Notes under the pieces: model-generated | Databases searched by the model: none | What the model was told of the DNA's origin: nothing | What the model saw: the letters and a program-made list of their open reading frames with translations, nothing else | Part shown: piece by piece, positions 1 through 8,473 of the stretch | Layout of the letters: each line of letters begins with the position of its first letter | Numbering within the stretch: the stretch's first letter is position 1 | Program-made: the position numbers and the translations under genes | Source: CAVVAL01 sp963742725 | GTDB lineage: Bacteria > Actinomycetota > Actinomycetes > Mycobacteriales > Cryptosporangiaceae | Direction of reading: 5' to 3' | DNA length: 40,391 nucleotides | Assembly (NCBI GenBank): GCA_963742725.1 | Contig: CAVUMX010000005.1 | Location: forward strand, 1 to 40,391

Positions 1-73
1 ACGCAATGAATCGCTGCGTGGAGCACGGCGGGCGAAATGGAAATTGGGCCGTGGGTCTCTTCAGCCTGAAGGC

Positions 74-1300
74 ATGACGTACGCCCCCGTTGCCTCCGAG
101 CTCACCGCCCCGGCCGCCGCCCTCATCGCGCTTGAGGACGAGCGCGGCGCGCACAACTACCACCCGCTGCCGGTGGTGGTCGCCGAGGCCGAGGGCGCGT
201 GGATAACCGACGTCAGCGGTCGCCGCTACCTCGACTGCCTCGCCGGGTACTCGGCCCTGAACTTCGGCCACCGGCACCCCGAGCTGATCGCCGCCGCGCG
301 CGCCCAGCTCGACCGCGTCACGCTCACGAGCCGGGCGTTCCACCACGACCAGCTCGGCCCGTTCTGCGCGGAGCTGGCCGACCTGGCCGGCAAGGACATG
401 GTACGCCGATGAACACGGGCGCCGAAGCGGTCGAGAGCGGCGTGAAGGTCGCCCGCAAGTGGGGCTACGAGGTGAAGGGCGTCCGCCGAACCAGGCGTCG
501 ATCGTCGTCGCGAACGGCAACTTCCACGGCAGACGATCAGCGTCGTCAGCTTCTCCGACGACCCGCAGGCCCGCACGAACTTCGGCCCGTTCACGCCCGG
601 CTTCCGCAGCGTGCCGTACGGCGACGCCGCCGCGATCGAGGCCGCGATCGACGAGACCACCGTCGCGGTGCTGATCGAGCCGATCCAGGGCGAGGGCGGC
701 GTGATCATCCCGCCGGCCGGCTACCTGACGGCCGTCCGCGAGATCTGCACCCGCAACGACGTCCTGTTCATCGCGGACGAGATCCAGTCCGGGCTCGCCC
801 GCGCCGGCACGACGTTCGCGTGCGACCAGGAGAACGTGAAGCCGGACATGTACCTGCTCGGCAAGGCGCTCGGCGGCGGCGTCGTCCCGGTCAGCGCGGT
901 GGTCGCCAACCGTGACGTCCTCGGCGTCCTCAAGCCCGGCGAGCACGGCAGCACCTTCGGCGGCAACCCGCTCGCGTGCGCGGTCGGGCGCGAGGTCGTC
1001 CGGATCCTCGGCACCGGCGTGTTCCAGCAGCGCGCCACCGAACTGGGCGCCCAGCTCTCGGCGCGGCTCGAAGGGCTGCACGGGGTCGTCGGCTACCGCG
1101 TTCGGGGCCTGTGGGCCGGCATCGACATCGACCCGACCATCGGCACCGGCCGGCAGGTGTGCGAGCGCCTCGCCGAGCGCGGCGTCCTCGTGAAGGACAC
1201 GCACGGGTCGACGGTCCGCTTCGCGCCGCCGCTCGTCATCAGCGAGACCGACCTTGATTGGGCGATCGACACGCTGGAGACCGTCCTCAAAGGCGCCTAG
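74..1300 (+). pseudogene. rocD: Ornithine--oxo-acid aminotransferase, three frameshifts
   Basis: Class-III PLP aminotransferase that would convert ornithine and 2-oxoglutarate to glutamate semialdehyde and glutamate in arginine/ornithine breakdown. Recognised by the N-terminal YLDCLAGYSALNFGHRHP, the segment MNTGAEAVESGVKVARKWGY, the PLP-aspartate stretch FIADEIQSGLAR and the Schiff-base lysine in YLLGKALGGGVVP. The reading frame breaks three times within about 130 bp, near 403, 483 and 530. Each break looks like one lost base (two in short runs of C or A). The three losses sum to one codon, so the frame is restored and the remaining ~230 residues read intact. I place the start at ATG 74; an upstream in-frame TTG at 44 is possible and neither has a strong ribosome site. 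This is either a young pseudogene or sequencing error near a contig end. Family assignment is firm; functional status is open. Confidence 0.85.
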
Positions 1301-1347
1301 GCCTCGGGCCCACCAACATCAGGGGTCAGAAGACTAACGTGGCGTGA

Positions 1348-2973
1348 GTGGAGCGACTACAGGCAGCGAGAGCGGCCTACGCGCAGCGTGACTGGGCGGC
1401 GGCGCGGGACGGCTTCGCCGTCGCACGGGCGGACCGCGACCTCGACACCGCCGACCTGGCCGCCCTGGCCGACGCGGCGTGGTGGCTGGGGCGCAACGAC
1501 GAGTCGCTCGCCACGTCCGAGGTGGTCTACCGGCGGCACGTGGACGGCGGCGCTCCGGGGACGGCGGCCGATGTCGCGCTCGGCCTCGGGTTCCTGTGGA
1601 TGCTGCGCGGGCAGGGCTCGATCGCGTCGGGGTGGTTCAGCCGCGCCCACCGGCTCCTCACCGACCTGCCGGAGTGCCCGACGCACGGCATGGCGCTGTT
1701 CATCGACGTCGAGGGGGCACTCGCCAGCGGGGATCTCGACGGGGCCATGGTGCTGGCCGGCCGGATCCGGGGCATCGCCGACCGGTTCGACGACCGGGCG
1801 CTCGCCGCCGCCGGGCTCGTCTGCGAGGGCCGGACGCTGATCCGGATGGGGCAGGTCGCCGCCGGGGTCGCCCTCCTGGACGAGGCCATGCTGCCGGTGC
1901 TCGCCGGCGAGGTGCCGCCGGAGCTGGCCGGCAACATCTACTGCCAGCTCATGTCCGAATGGCACGAACTCGCCGACCTCCGTCGCGCGCGCGAGTGGAC
2001 CGCCGCCACCGAACGCTGGTGCGCCACGTTCACGAGCGCGGCCATGTTCGTCGGCATCTGCCGGGTCCACCGGGTGCAGCTCCTCCAGGTAGCGGGAGAG
2101 TGGCTCCGCGCGGAGCAGGAGGCGTCACGGGCCTGCGCCGACCTGGCCGACCTCAACGTGTTCGCGGTCGGCGAGGCGTTCTACCAGATCGGTGAGGTAC
2201 GAAGGCTCCGCAATGACCTGGCCGGCGCGGAGGACGCGTACCGGCGCGCGCACGAACTCGGCCAGGACCCGCAGCCGGGGCGGGCCCTGTTGCGGCTCGC
2301 GGAGGGGCGGCCCGATGTCGCGCTGGCGTCGATCCGGACGGCGCTGGACGCCGAGTCCGTGGACCGTTTCCGCCGTGCCCGCCTGCTCACCGCCCAGATC
2401 GACATCGCCCTCGCCGCCGGCGCCCTCGACGTGGCGTCCGCCGCCACCGACGAGCTGGAGACGATCGCCACCGACTTCGGCAGTTGGGGGTTCATCACGT
2501 CCGCCCGGCACGCGCGCGGGGCGGTGCTTCTCGCACTGGGACGCCCGTCCGAGGCGCTGCCCGTACTGCGCGACGCCTACCGCCGGTGGCACGACCTCGA
2601 CGCGCCGTACCTGGCCGCCCAGGTGCGGACGCTGCTCGGCCAGGTGTACGCCGCCCTGGGCGACGACGACTCCGCCGCGCTGGAACTGGACGCCGCCGGC
2701 ACGGTGTTCACCCGGCTCGGTGCCGTCGCCGATGCCCGCCGCGCCGCCGAGCTGAACGGCCGTCCCGACCTGCCCGGCGGGCTCACCGCACGGGAGGTGG
2801 AGGTGCTGAGCTGCCTCGCCGCCGGCCGGTCCAACCGCGACATCGCCGCCGCGCTCGTGATCAGCGAGAAGACGGTCGCCCGGCACCTGTCCAACATCTT
2901 CACCAAGCTCGGGATCTCGTCCCGGACGGCCGCCGCCGCGTACGCGTACGAGCACGGCCTCGCCCGCGGGTAG
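1348..2973 (+). CDS. LuxR-family transcriptional regulator with TPR-like helical body
   Basis: A 541-residue protein beginning at GTG. Residues 1 to about 465 are Ala/Leu/Arg-rich helical repeats of TPR character (units such as AQRDWAAARDGFAVARADRD and LGRPSEALPVLRDAYRRW). The C-terminal ~65 residues form a LuxR/GerE helix-turn-helix: LTAREVEVLSCLAAGRSNRDIA followed by the recognition helix ISEKTVARHLSNIFTKLGI. No Walker A ATPase motif is visible, so it is not a full LAL regulator; it resembles LAL proteins that lost the NTPase part. It probably binds DNA as a cytoplasmic regulator; signal and targets are unknown. It lies 47 bp after rocD and 117 bp before the methyltransferase gene on the same strand. 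The ribosome site is weak. Confidence 0.9.
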   Translation: MERLQAARAAYAQRDWAAARDGFAVARADRDLDTADLAALADAAWWLGRNDESLATSEVVYRRHVDGGAPGTAADVALGLGFLWMLRGQGSIASGWFSRAHRLLTDLPECPTHGMALFIDVEGALASGDLDGAMVLAGRIRGIADRFDDRALAAAGLVCEGRTLIRMGQVAAGVALLDEAMLPVLAGEVPPELAGNIYCQLMSEWHELADLRRAREWTAATERWCATFTSAAMFVGICRVHRVQLLQVAGEWLRAEQEASRACADLADLNVFAVGEAFYQIGEVRRLRNDLAGAEDAYRRAHELGQDPQPGRALLRLAEGRPDVALASIRTALDAESVDRFRRARLLTAQIDIALAAGALDVASAATDELETIATDFGSWGFITSARHARGAVLLALGRPSEALPVLRDAYRRWHDLDAPYLAAQVRTLLGQVYAALGDDDSAALELDAAGTVFTRLGAVADARRAAELNGRPDLPGGLTAREVEVLSCLAAGRSNRDIAAALVISEKTVARHLSNIFTKLGISSRTAAAAYAYEHGLARG

Positions 2974-3063
2974 AACGAGTGCGAGTGCGTGGGTAGAACG
3001 ACCCATGGCCACCGGCACGGTTGGGAACTCCGTCCGATGAGCCGGTGCCTGTCGCGTCCATAG

Positions 3064-3079
3064 GGTCCGGTCACGGACC
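3064..3079. promoter_or_regulatory. Inverted repeat before methyltransferase gene
   Basis: GGTCCG and CGGACC flank a 4-base spacer immediately upstream of the AGGAGG ribosome site (3081-3086) of the methyltransferase gene. It could be an operator half of TetR/MarR type or a small 5'-UTR hairpin that affects ribosome access. This is inference; only the symmetry is seen. Confidence 0.35.
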
Positions 3080-3090
3080 TAGGAGGAGAC

Positions 3091-4158
3091 ATGACCACCA
3101 CCGCATCGAGCGTCGACGTCGAGCAGTTCGCCGGACGGCTCTTCGAGACCTACACGCACGGCATGGTGACCCTGATGATCGACCTCGCCCACCGCACCGG
3201 CCTGCTCGAAACGATCGCCGCCGGACCGGGCACGAGCACCGAGCTGGCCGAGCGTGCCGGGCTGAACGAACGGTACGTCCGCGAGTGCCTGGGTTCTCTC
3301 GTGACGGCCGACATCGTCGACTACGAGCCCGGCACGACGACGTACTCGCTACGGCCCGAGCGCGCGATCTGCCTCACCGGTGGCGGCTCCCTCAACCTGG
3401 CACCGGTCAGCCAGGTCGTCGGGCTGCTGGCCACGCACGTCGAAGGCGTCGCCACGGTCACGCGGGACGGCGGCGGCGTGCCGTACGAGGCGTTCCGTCC
3501 GGCGTTCACCGACGTCATGGACGGCATGTCCCGGGGCCTGTTCGACGGGCAGCTCATCGACGGGATCCTGCCGCTGACCGACTCGCTGCCCGACCGGCTC
3601 GCCGCCGGGATCCGGGTGGCGGAGATCGGCTGCGGCACCGGCCACAGCACCAACCTGCTCGCGCGCGCGTACCCGCGTTCGACGTTCGTCGGGTACGACA
3701 TCTCCGAGGACGGCATCCGCCGGGCTCGCGCGGAAGCGGCGGAGTACGGCCTGCGCAACGTCGAGTTCGAGGTGCTGGACGTGACCCGGCTGCCCGCCGA
3801 TCCGCCGGTCGGCGCGGTGTTCGCGTTCGACGTGATCCACGACCAGGCCGATCCGGTGGCCGTCCTCGACCGCGTGTACCGGGCCCTGAGCCCGGGCGGC
3901 GTGTTCGTCATGTTCGACATCCGGGCGTCGAGCCACCTGGAGAACAACGTCGGCAACCCGTTCGCGCCGATGCTGTACGCGGTCAGCACCCTGCACTGCA
4001 TGACGGTGTCGCTGGCACGGGGCGGCGCCGGGCTCGGCACGGTCTGGGGCGAGGAACTGGCGCTGCGGATGCTCGCCGACGCCGGTTTCGTCGACGTCGG
4101 CGTCCACGAGGCCCCGGACGACCCGATGGACTCCGTCTACGTCGCGTACAAGGCCTGA
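3091..4158 (+). CDS. Class I SAM-dependent methyltransferase with N-terminal winged helix
   Basis: A 355-residue protein with a strong AGGAGG site before ATG 3091. Residues 25-90 look like a winged-helix/dimerisation region (DLAHRTGLLETIAAGPGTSTELAERAGL...RYVRECLGSL), as in the mycobacterial Rv2258c-type methyltransferases. Residues 174-290 are the Rossmann methyltransferase core with SAM motif I VAEIGCGTGHST (176-187), an acidic ribose-binding strand FVGYDIS and a post-I strand VEFEVLDVTRLP. The substrate is unknown; such proteins are often annotated as transcriptional-regulator-like or small-molecule methyltransferases. Its 3' end overlaps the convergent membrane-protein gene by 22 bp, so the two transcripts must be antisense at their ends. 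Confidence 0.9.
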   Translation: MTTTASSVDVEQFAGRLFETYTHGMVTLMIDLAHRTGLLETIAAGPGTSTELAERAGLNERYVRECLGSLVTADIVDYEPGTTTYSLRPERAICLTGGGSLNLAPVSQVVGLLATHVEGVATVTRDGGGVPYEAFRPAFTDVMDGMSRGLFDGQLIDGILPLTDSLPDRLAAGIRVAEIGCGTGHSTNLLARAYPRSTFVGYDISEDGIRRARAEAAEYGLRNVEFEVLDVTRLPADPPVGAVFAFDVIHDQADPVAVLDRVYRALSPGGVFVMFDIRASSHLENNVGNPFAPMLYAVSTLHCMTVSLARGGAGLGTVWGEELALRMLADAGFVDVGVHEAPDDPMDSVYVAYKA

Positions 4159-5321
4159 TCGTCGTCGAGTTCGACGCAGTCGAAGGCGTGGGCGACGAGC
4201 AGGAGCCAGGCGATCTCGCCGTCCACGTCGCTGCCGCCCTGTTCCGGTGGCGATTCCACGTCCGGCTGCGCCTCTAGGCCGGCGGCTCGCGCGCGCAGGG
4301 CGGCGGCGAGCTGGTGCGCCTCGACGGTGGCCGCCAGCGCGTCGCCTTCCAGTCCCTCCCGTGCGCCGCGTTCCGCCGCTTCAGCCCCGATGGCCGGGTC
4401 GAACCACGGCCGGAGCGCGAGCCGCGCGTCCCGGATCTCGATGACCCGCCGGTACAGGCGCAGGTCCAGCTCGCGCAGCCGCAGCCGTTCGACCAGCGGC
4501 GACGCGGGCGGGTGCAGAGCGATCTCCGGCACGGCCCGGTAGAGCGCGCGCCACAGCCGGGACAGCCGGTGATGGGCCCGGTACTGGCCGACCCGGCGGG
4601 CCACGCGCGGTGCCCACGACGGCAGCGACAACCCGAGGAAGCTCATCAGGCTGCCGGTGCCTGCGCAGAGCGGCACCAGGAACTCCCACCCCTCCGGGTT
4701 GGCGCCGACCTGCAGGGCGACGATGTTCGTCAGCCGCGCGGCGCAGTACCCGAGTGTGATCGTCGAGCCGACGGCCGTGATCCGCAGCCCCCGCCGCAGC
4801 CACGGGTTGCGGACGACCTTCGCGTACCGCCAGCAGATGTACGTGTTGGAGACCAGCCCGACCGTGAGCGCCGCGACGTAGGACAGCAGGTACGCGGCCA
4901 CCAGCGGATGGTCGGCCTTCTGGAGCAGGAAGTGCGGCACCCGTTCGCGGATGCCGGCGGCCACGAACAACGTCGTCATCAGCGCGAGGACCACGCCGAG
5001 CGCGACCAGCCGCCACCGCACCCTCGGCCATGCCTGTCCGGGTGGCCGGATCCAGAGCAGCAGCAGGATCTGCGTCGCGAAGCTGGACCCCACTGCCGCG
5101 ACGTGGATGCAGAACGCGGCGATGTTCGGGATGCCGATGAGCCGGTCCAGCGCGGCCGAGACCGGCGGGACCGCGGCCGTGAAGGCGATGCCGAGCAGCG
5201 TGAGCATCACCGCGAGCGTGGCCTGTGCCGGGTCGCGCCAGTTCCTTCGCAGCGTCCGTACCCGCTGCGCGAGCGTCAGCCAGGCCACCGCCGCGCACAG
5301 GGAGAAGATCGCGAGCTTCAC
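4137..5321 (-). CDS. Seven-TM membrane protein, MAB_1171c-like
   Basis: A 394-residue protein starting at GTG 5321, which overlaps the stop of the upstream ImmA-like gene (GTGA), so the two are translationally coupled. About seven hydrophobic segments fill residues 1-225, among them LAIFSLCAAVAWLTLAQ, LAVMLTLLGIAFTAAV, ATQILLLLWI and FLVPLCAGTGSLMSFLGLSL. A charged cytoplasmic-type tail of ~165 residues follows and ends in an acidic stretch. The arrangement matches the actinobacterial MAB_1171c/DUF6545 family, often called putative transporters though no transport is proven. Repeated neighbourhood with ImmA peptidases and XRE regulators suggests a sensing role instead; that is inference. Its stop lies inside the 3' end of the convergent methyltransferase gene. 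Confidence 0.85.
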   Translation of the reverse strand: MKLAIFSLCAAVAWLTLAQRVRTLRRNWRDPAQATLAVMLTLLGIAFTAAVPPVSAALDRLIGIPNIAAFCIHVAAVGSSFATQILLLLWIRPPGQAWPRVRWRLVALGVVLALMTTLFVAAGIRERVPHFLLQKADHPLVAAYLLSYVAALTVGLVSNTYICWRYAKVVRNPWLRRGLRITAVGSTITLGYCAARLTNIVALQVGANPEGWEFLVPLCAGTGSLMSFLGLSLPSWAPRVARRVGQYRAHHRLSRLWRALYRAVPEIALHPPASPLVERLRLRELDLRLYRRVIEIRDARLALRPWFDPAIGAEAAERGAREGLEGDALAATVEAHQLAAALRARAAGLEAQPDVESPPEQGGSDVDGEIAWLLLVAHAFDCVELDDDQALYAT

Positions 5322-5827
5322 CGGGTGTCCGGCGGATCCAGTGACTGTTGGATCCGCGCCACCACGCCGTCGGCATCCTGCTGCTCGTACCGGCGGGGCC
5401 GGGCGCGGCCGAGGATGATCGTCGCGATCATCTCGGCCTCCTGCTCCTCGACATCGCTGTAGTGCGTGCGGCCGAGCACCGTGCGGACCATGCCGGGGTC
5501 GAGGTTGGGCAGCAGCGCCTCGGCCGCCGTGCCGCCCAGCACCGGCGCCGCCTCGTGCTGGCACAGCATGTGCCCGACCTCGTGCAGGATGATGTGTTCC
5601 TGATGGAGTGCGCTGGTCCGGGCCTCGTAGAAGATGTAGTCGGCCTTGGACGTCGACACCCATAACCCGCAGGGACCGCCCGCGCTCAACTCGATCGGGA
5701 GGAGTGCGAGGGGTCGGCCACGCTTGACCGCGAGGCGTCGGCACAGCTCGGCGGCGTCGAACGGATCGGGGATGTCGAGCTCGCGAACCTGCGCTTTGCA
5801 GCGACGGCGCAGGCTCTTGTAGTCCAT
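5318..5827 (-). CDS. ImmA/IrrE-family metallo-endopeptidase
   Basis: A 169-residue cytoplasmic zinc peptidase. The HEXXH motif is clear as H82-E-V-G-H86 in HIILHEVGHMLCQHE, and a downstream EEQEAEMIAT segment (127-136) supplies the expected third ligand glutamate. Family members such as Bacillus ImmA and Deinococcus IrrE cleave XRE-type repressors to switch on mobile-element or stress genes. Here an XRE gene lies 1.4 kb away and the coupled downstream gene encodes a 7-TM protein. The likely model is repressor cleavage under membrane control, but no substrate is shown. Codon 55 is the rare leucine codon TTA (5663-5665), which could make translation depend on the late-growth bldA-type tRNA. The start has only a weak ribosome site. 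Confidence 0.9.
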   Translation of the reverse strand: MDYKSLRRRCKAQVRELDIPDPFDAAELCRRLAVKRGRPLALLPIELSAGGPCGLWVSTSKADYIFYEARTSALHQEHIILHEVGHMLCQHEAAPVLGGTAAEALLPNLDPGMVRTVLGRTHYSDVEEQEAEMIATIILGRARPRRYEQQDADGVVARIQQSLDPPDTR

Positions 5828-5857
5828 ACCACTACCATTCCGTGCTTGTTTGCGCCG

Positions 5858-5867
5858 TTTCCGGAAA
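5858..5867. promoter_or_regulatory. Palindrome in immA/amidohydrolase divergent promoter region
   Basis: TTTCCGGAAA is a perfect 10-bp palindrome in the 63-bp gap between the divergently transcribed ImmA-like and amidohydrolase genes. It lies 9 bp before the AAGGAG ribosome site of the latter. It could be an operator for either gene; nothing links it to a named regulator. Confidence 0.3.
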
Positions 5868-5890
5868 TCCTAGCAAGGAGCGATGCCCCG

Positions 5891-7066
5891 ATGGAGCTGT
5901 TGATCACAGCCGGTTGCCTGCTCGCCGGCCCTCGGGGCGAGCGCGTGGACTGCGGTGCGGTTCTCGTCCGGGGCGATTCGATCGTCGCGGCCGGACCGCG
6001 CGCCGAGGTGGAAGCGCTGGCCGGCCCGGACGCGCGCCGGTCCGACCATCCGGACGGCACCGTCCTCCCCGGACTCGTCGACGGGCACGTCCACCTGGCG
6101 TTCGACGGGCGGCCCGATCCGGCGACGACGCTCGCGGCCATGGACGACGACGCCCTGCTGGACGACATGGCGACGCGCGCCCGCCAGCTCCTGGCCAGCG
6201 GGGTGACGACCGTCCGCGACCTCGGCGACCGGCGCGGGCTGGTACTCCGGCTCCGGGATGCGATCGCCGACGGCAGCCAGGCCGGCCCGCGGATCCTCGC
6301 GGCGGCGGCGCCGCTCACGGTGCCCGGCGGCCACTGCTGGTTCCTCGGCGGCGAGGTCGACGGCGAGGACGCGATCCGCGCGACGGTCAAGTCCCACGCG
6401 GCGAGCGGCGCGGACCTCGTGAAGGTCATGGCCACCGGCGGGCACCTGACGCCGTCCGGGCCGTCGATGATCGAGTCCCAGTTCAGCGCCGCCGAGCTGC
6501 GGCTCGTCGTGGCCGAGGCGCGCGGCCACGGGCTGCCGGTCGCCTCGCACGCCCACGGCACCGCCGGCATCGTCGACTCGGTCGCGGCCGGCGTGGACAC
6601 CGTCGAGCACTGCACGTGGCTCGGGCCCAGCGGATTCGACGTGCCCGAAGACACGATCGAGGCCATCGTCAGCGGCGGCGTCCGCGTGTGCCCGGCGATC
6701 AGCCGCAACTGGCGCGACTTCGGCGCGCGGTTCGGCGACGAGGTCGCCAGCACGCTGATCGGACGGCTGAAGTGGCTCGACGACCAGGGCGTCCGGTTGA
6801 TCGCCGGCACCGACGCCGGGATTCCGGGTGCGACCGTCGAGCACTACGTCGACGCGCTGGAGGCGTTCGCCCACGCCGGGATCGCGCTCGACCGGGTACT
6901 GGAGATCGCCACGACCGACGCCGCCGCCGGGCTCGGACTCGCCGGCACCGGACGGCTCGCCGCAGGGCAGCGGGCCGACGTGCTGGTGGTGGGCGGAGAT
7001 CCGACCGCGGACCTCGACGCGCTGCGGGACGTGCGCCTCGTGGTGGCCGGTGGCCGCACGGCGTGA
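5891..7066 (+). CDS. Amidohydrolase-superfamily metal-dependent hydrolase
   Basis: A 391-residue enzyme of the imidazolonepropionase-like amidohydrolase group. It has the HxH metal motif GLVDGHVHLAFDG (H66, H68), a lysine in DLVKVMATGG (K178) suited to bridging two metals after carboxylation, ASHAHG histidines near 220-222, VEHCTW, and the catalytic aspartate in LIAGTDAGIPG. A C-terminal beta-sandwich strand set ends the protein (AGQRADVLVVGGDPTADL). ATG 5891 was chosen because AAGGAG sits 10 bp upstream; an in-frame codon at 5846 lacks a site. It probably hydrolyses a cyclic amide, a peptide-like amide (prolidase-like) or a related bond; the substrate cannot be read from sequence. It is divergent from the ImmA gene and 179 bp before the XRE gene. 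Confidence 0.88.
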   Translation: MELLITAGCLLAGPRGERVDCGAVLVRGDSIVAAGPRAEVEALAGPDARRSDHPDGTVLPGLVDGHVHLAFDGRPDPATTLAAMDDDALLDDMATRARQLLASGVTTVRDLGDRRGLVLRLRDAIADGSQAGPRILAAAAPLTVPGGHCWFLGGEVDGEDAIRATVKSHAASGADLVKVMATGGHLTPSGPSMIESQFSAAELRLVVAEARGHGLPVASHAHGTAGIVDSVAAGVDTVEHCTWLGPSGFDVPEDTIEAIVSGGVRVCPAISRNWRDFGARFGDEVASTLIGRLKWLDDQGVRLIAGTDAGIPGATVEHYVDALEAFAHAGIALDRVLEIATTDAAAGLGLAGTGRLAAGQRADVLVVGGDPTADLDALRDVRLVVAGGRTA

Positions 7067-7126
7067 CGGGGTGGAAGCGCCGGCATGCCCCGTGATCACG
7101 CCGGCACTCCCTTCGACGACAACGCT

Positions 7127-7220
7127 ATCAACATCAGTTGATGGGCGCGCACATATTTACGTACGGAAGTTGTTAACTGGTATGGCGGCAAATCGGGCAT
7201 GCTGCGCTAGCATCAGTTGA
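7127..7220 (+). promoter_or_regulatory. Three CAAC/GTTG elements upstream of XRE gene
   Basis: An unusually AT-rich stretch before the XRE regulator holds three related elements. First, ATCAAC-ATCA-GTTGAT at 7127-7142 is a perfect 6-bp inverted repeat. Second, AGTT-GTT-AACT lies at 7169-7179. Third, ATCAGTTGA at 7212-7220 lies just before the gene. CATCAGTTGA is repeated exactly at 7132 and 7211. Centres are about 40 and 42 bp apart, close to four helical turns, as expected for an autoregulating HTH protein binding on one DNA face. The binding protein is inferred, not shown. Confidence 0.5.
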
Positions 7221-7245
7221 AGGACCTGCGAGAAGGGCATGATCG

Positions 7246-7680
7246 ATGGAGGAATCCACCCCGCCGAAACGAACGTTCGCGGAGAAGCTCGACCGGCTTT
7301 TCCGCACGGTCCATCCGGCGGGCCGCGGGCCCTACAGCTACAACGACGTCGCTGCCGGCATTCGTGCGCGCGGCCCGGTCAGCATCTCCCCGCAGTACCT
7401 GTGGCTGCTACGGCGGGGCGAGCGGGACAACCCGACCATCCAGCACCTCGAGGCGATCGCCGATTTCTTCGGCGTGCCCGCCGCCTACTTCCTCGACGAC
7501 GCGAAGGCCGCGGTCGTCGACCAGGAGCTGGAGACGGTCATCGCGCTGCGGGACAGCTCCGTCCGGCAGGTGGCCCTGCGCGCTGCCGGGCTGTCCCCGC
7601 GGAGCCTCGACGCCATCCAGGAGATGATCGAGCAGGTACGGCGGCTCGAAGGCCTGGGCCAGACCGAGGACGAGCGCTAG
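7246..7680 (+). CDS. XRE-family helix-turn-helix regulator
   Basis: A 144-residue protein. Residues 8-75 contain a Cro/CI-type HTH (FAEKLDRLFRTVH, then ISPQYLWLLRRGERDNPTIQHLEAIADFFGVPAAYFLDD), the arrangement found in actinobacterial EspR-like and ImmA-linked XRE proteins. The ~60-residue helical C-terminus (LAGLSPRSLDAIQEMIEQVRRLEG-type) could dimerise or be the protease-sensitive part. ATG 7246 follows GAGAAGG at a good distance. It is the plausible repressor target of the nearby ImmA-like peptidase and may bind the palindromes upstream of itself. Its TAG shares the bases CTAG with the stop of the convergent HAD gene. Confidence 0.88.
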   Translation: MEESTPPKRTFAEKLDRLFRTVHPAGRGPYSYNDVAAGIRARGPVSISPQYLWLLRRGERDNPTIQHLEAIADFFGVPAAYFLDDAKAAVVDQELETVIALRDSSVRQVALRAAGLSPRSLDAIQEMIEQVRRLEGLGQTEDER

Positions 7681-8456
7681 ACCGCGTCGACGAGATCGGC
7701 GATCGAGTCGACGACGCGGGACGGGACGTAGGGAAAGCGGCGTACCTCGTCCGCCTTCGTCACGCCGGTCAGGACAAGGATCGTCTCCATGCCGGCCTCC
7801 AGCCCGGCGATGACGTCCGTGTCCATGCGGTCACCGATCATCGTCGTGGACTCGGAGTGCCCGTCGACGGCGTTCAGGGCGCTGCGCATCATCAGCGGGT
7901 TCGGCTTGCCGATGTAGTAGGGCTCGGCGCCGGTCGCGCGGCTGATCAGCGCCGCCACCGAGCCGGTGGCCGGGAGAGCACCCTCGTGGGACGGCCCGGT
8001 CGGGTCGGGGTTCGTGGCGATGAACCGGGCGCCGCCGTTGATCAGGCGGATCGCCCTGGTGATGGCCTCGAAGCTGTACGTCCGCGTCTCGCCGAGGACG
8101 ACGTAGTCCGGATCGGTGTCCGTCAGCACGTAGCCGATGTCGTGCAGCGCGGTCGTGAGGCCGGCTTCGCCGATGACGTACGCCGTGCCGTCCGGACGCT
8201 GGTCGTCCAGGAACCGCGCGGTCGCCAGCGCCGACGTCCAGATCGATCCGGGCGCCACGTCGATGCCGACCCTGCGCAGGCGCGCGGACAGGTCACGAGG
8301 CGTGTAGATCGAGTTGTTCGTGAGGACGAGGTACGGCTTGCCGGCCTGGCCGAGCCGGGCGATGAACTCCACCGCCCCCGGTACAGGGTGTCCTTCGTGG
8401 ACGAGCACGCCGTCCATGTCCATGAGCCAGCACTCGGTGGGCTTGCGCTCCGTCAT
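7677..8456 (-). CDS. HAD-IIA family phosphatase (NagD-like)
   Basis: A 259-residue cytoplasmic phosphatase. Motif I is WLMDMDGVL with nucleophile D13 and acid D15. Motif II is LVLTNNS. A C2-type cap lies in the middle, and motifs III/IV appear as YIGKPNP and TMIGDRMDTDV. NagD-like enzymes dephosphorylate nucleotides, sugar phosphates or p-nitrophenyl phosphate; the natural substrate is unknown. Its start is the third ATG of a perfect 17-bp triple repeat, reached from the upstream ferredoxin-like gene through two overlapping minicistrons. The stop overlaps the convergent XRE gene by 4 bp. Confidence 0.9.
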   Translation of the reverse strand: MTERKPTECWLMDMDGVLVHEGHPVPGAVEFIARLGQAGKPYLVLTNNSIYTPRDLSARLRRVGIDVAPGSIWTSALATARFLDDQRPDGTAYVIGEAGLTTALHDIGYVLTDTDPDYVVLGETRTYSFEAITRAIRLINGGARFIATNPDPTGPSHEGALPATGSVAALISRATGAEPYYIGKPNPLMMRSALNAVDGHSESTTMIGDRMDTDVIAGLEAGMETILVLTGVTKADEVRRFPYVPSRVVDSIADLVDAV

Positions 8457-8473
8457 GGCTTGCGCTCCGTCAT
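8453..8473 (-). other. Minicistron 2, encodes MTERKP
   Basis: Identical second copy: ATG 8473-8471, six codons, TGA overlapping the HAD start codon at 8456. The GGAG of copy 1 lies 8 bases before this ATG. It would pass ribosomes to the HAD gene by stop-restart. Confidence 0.5.
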
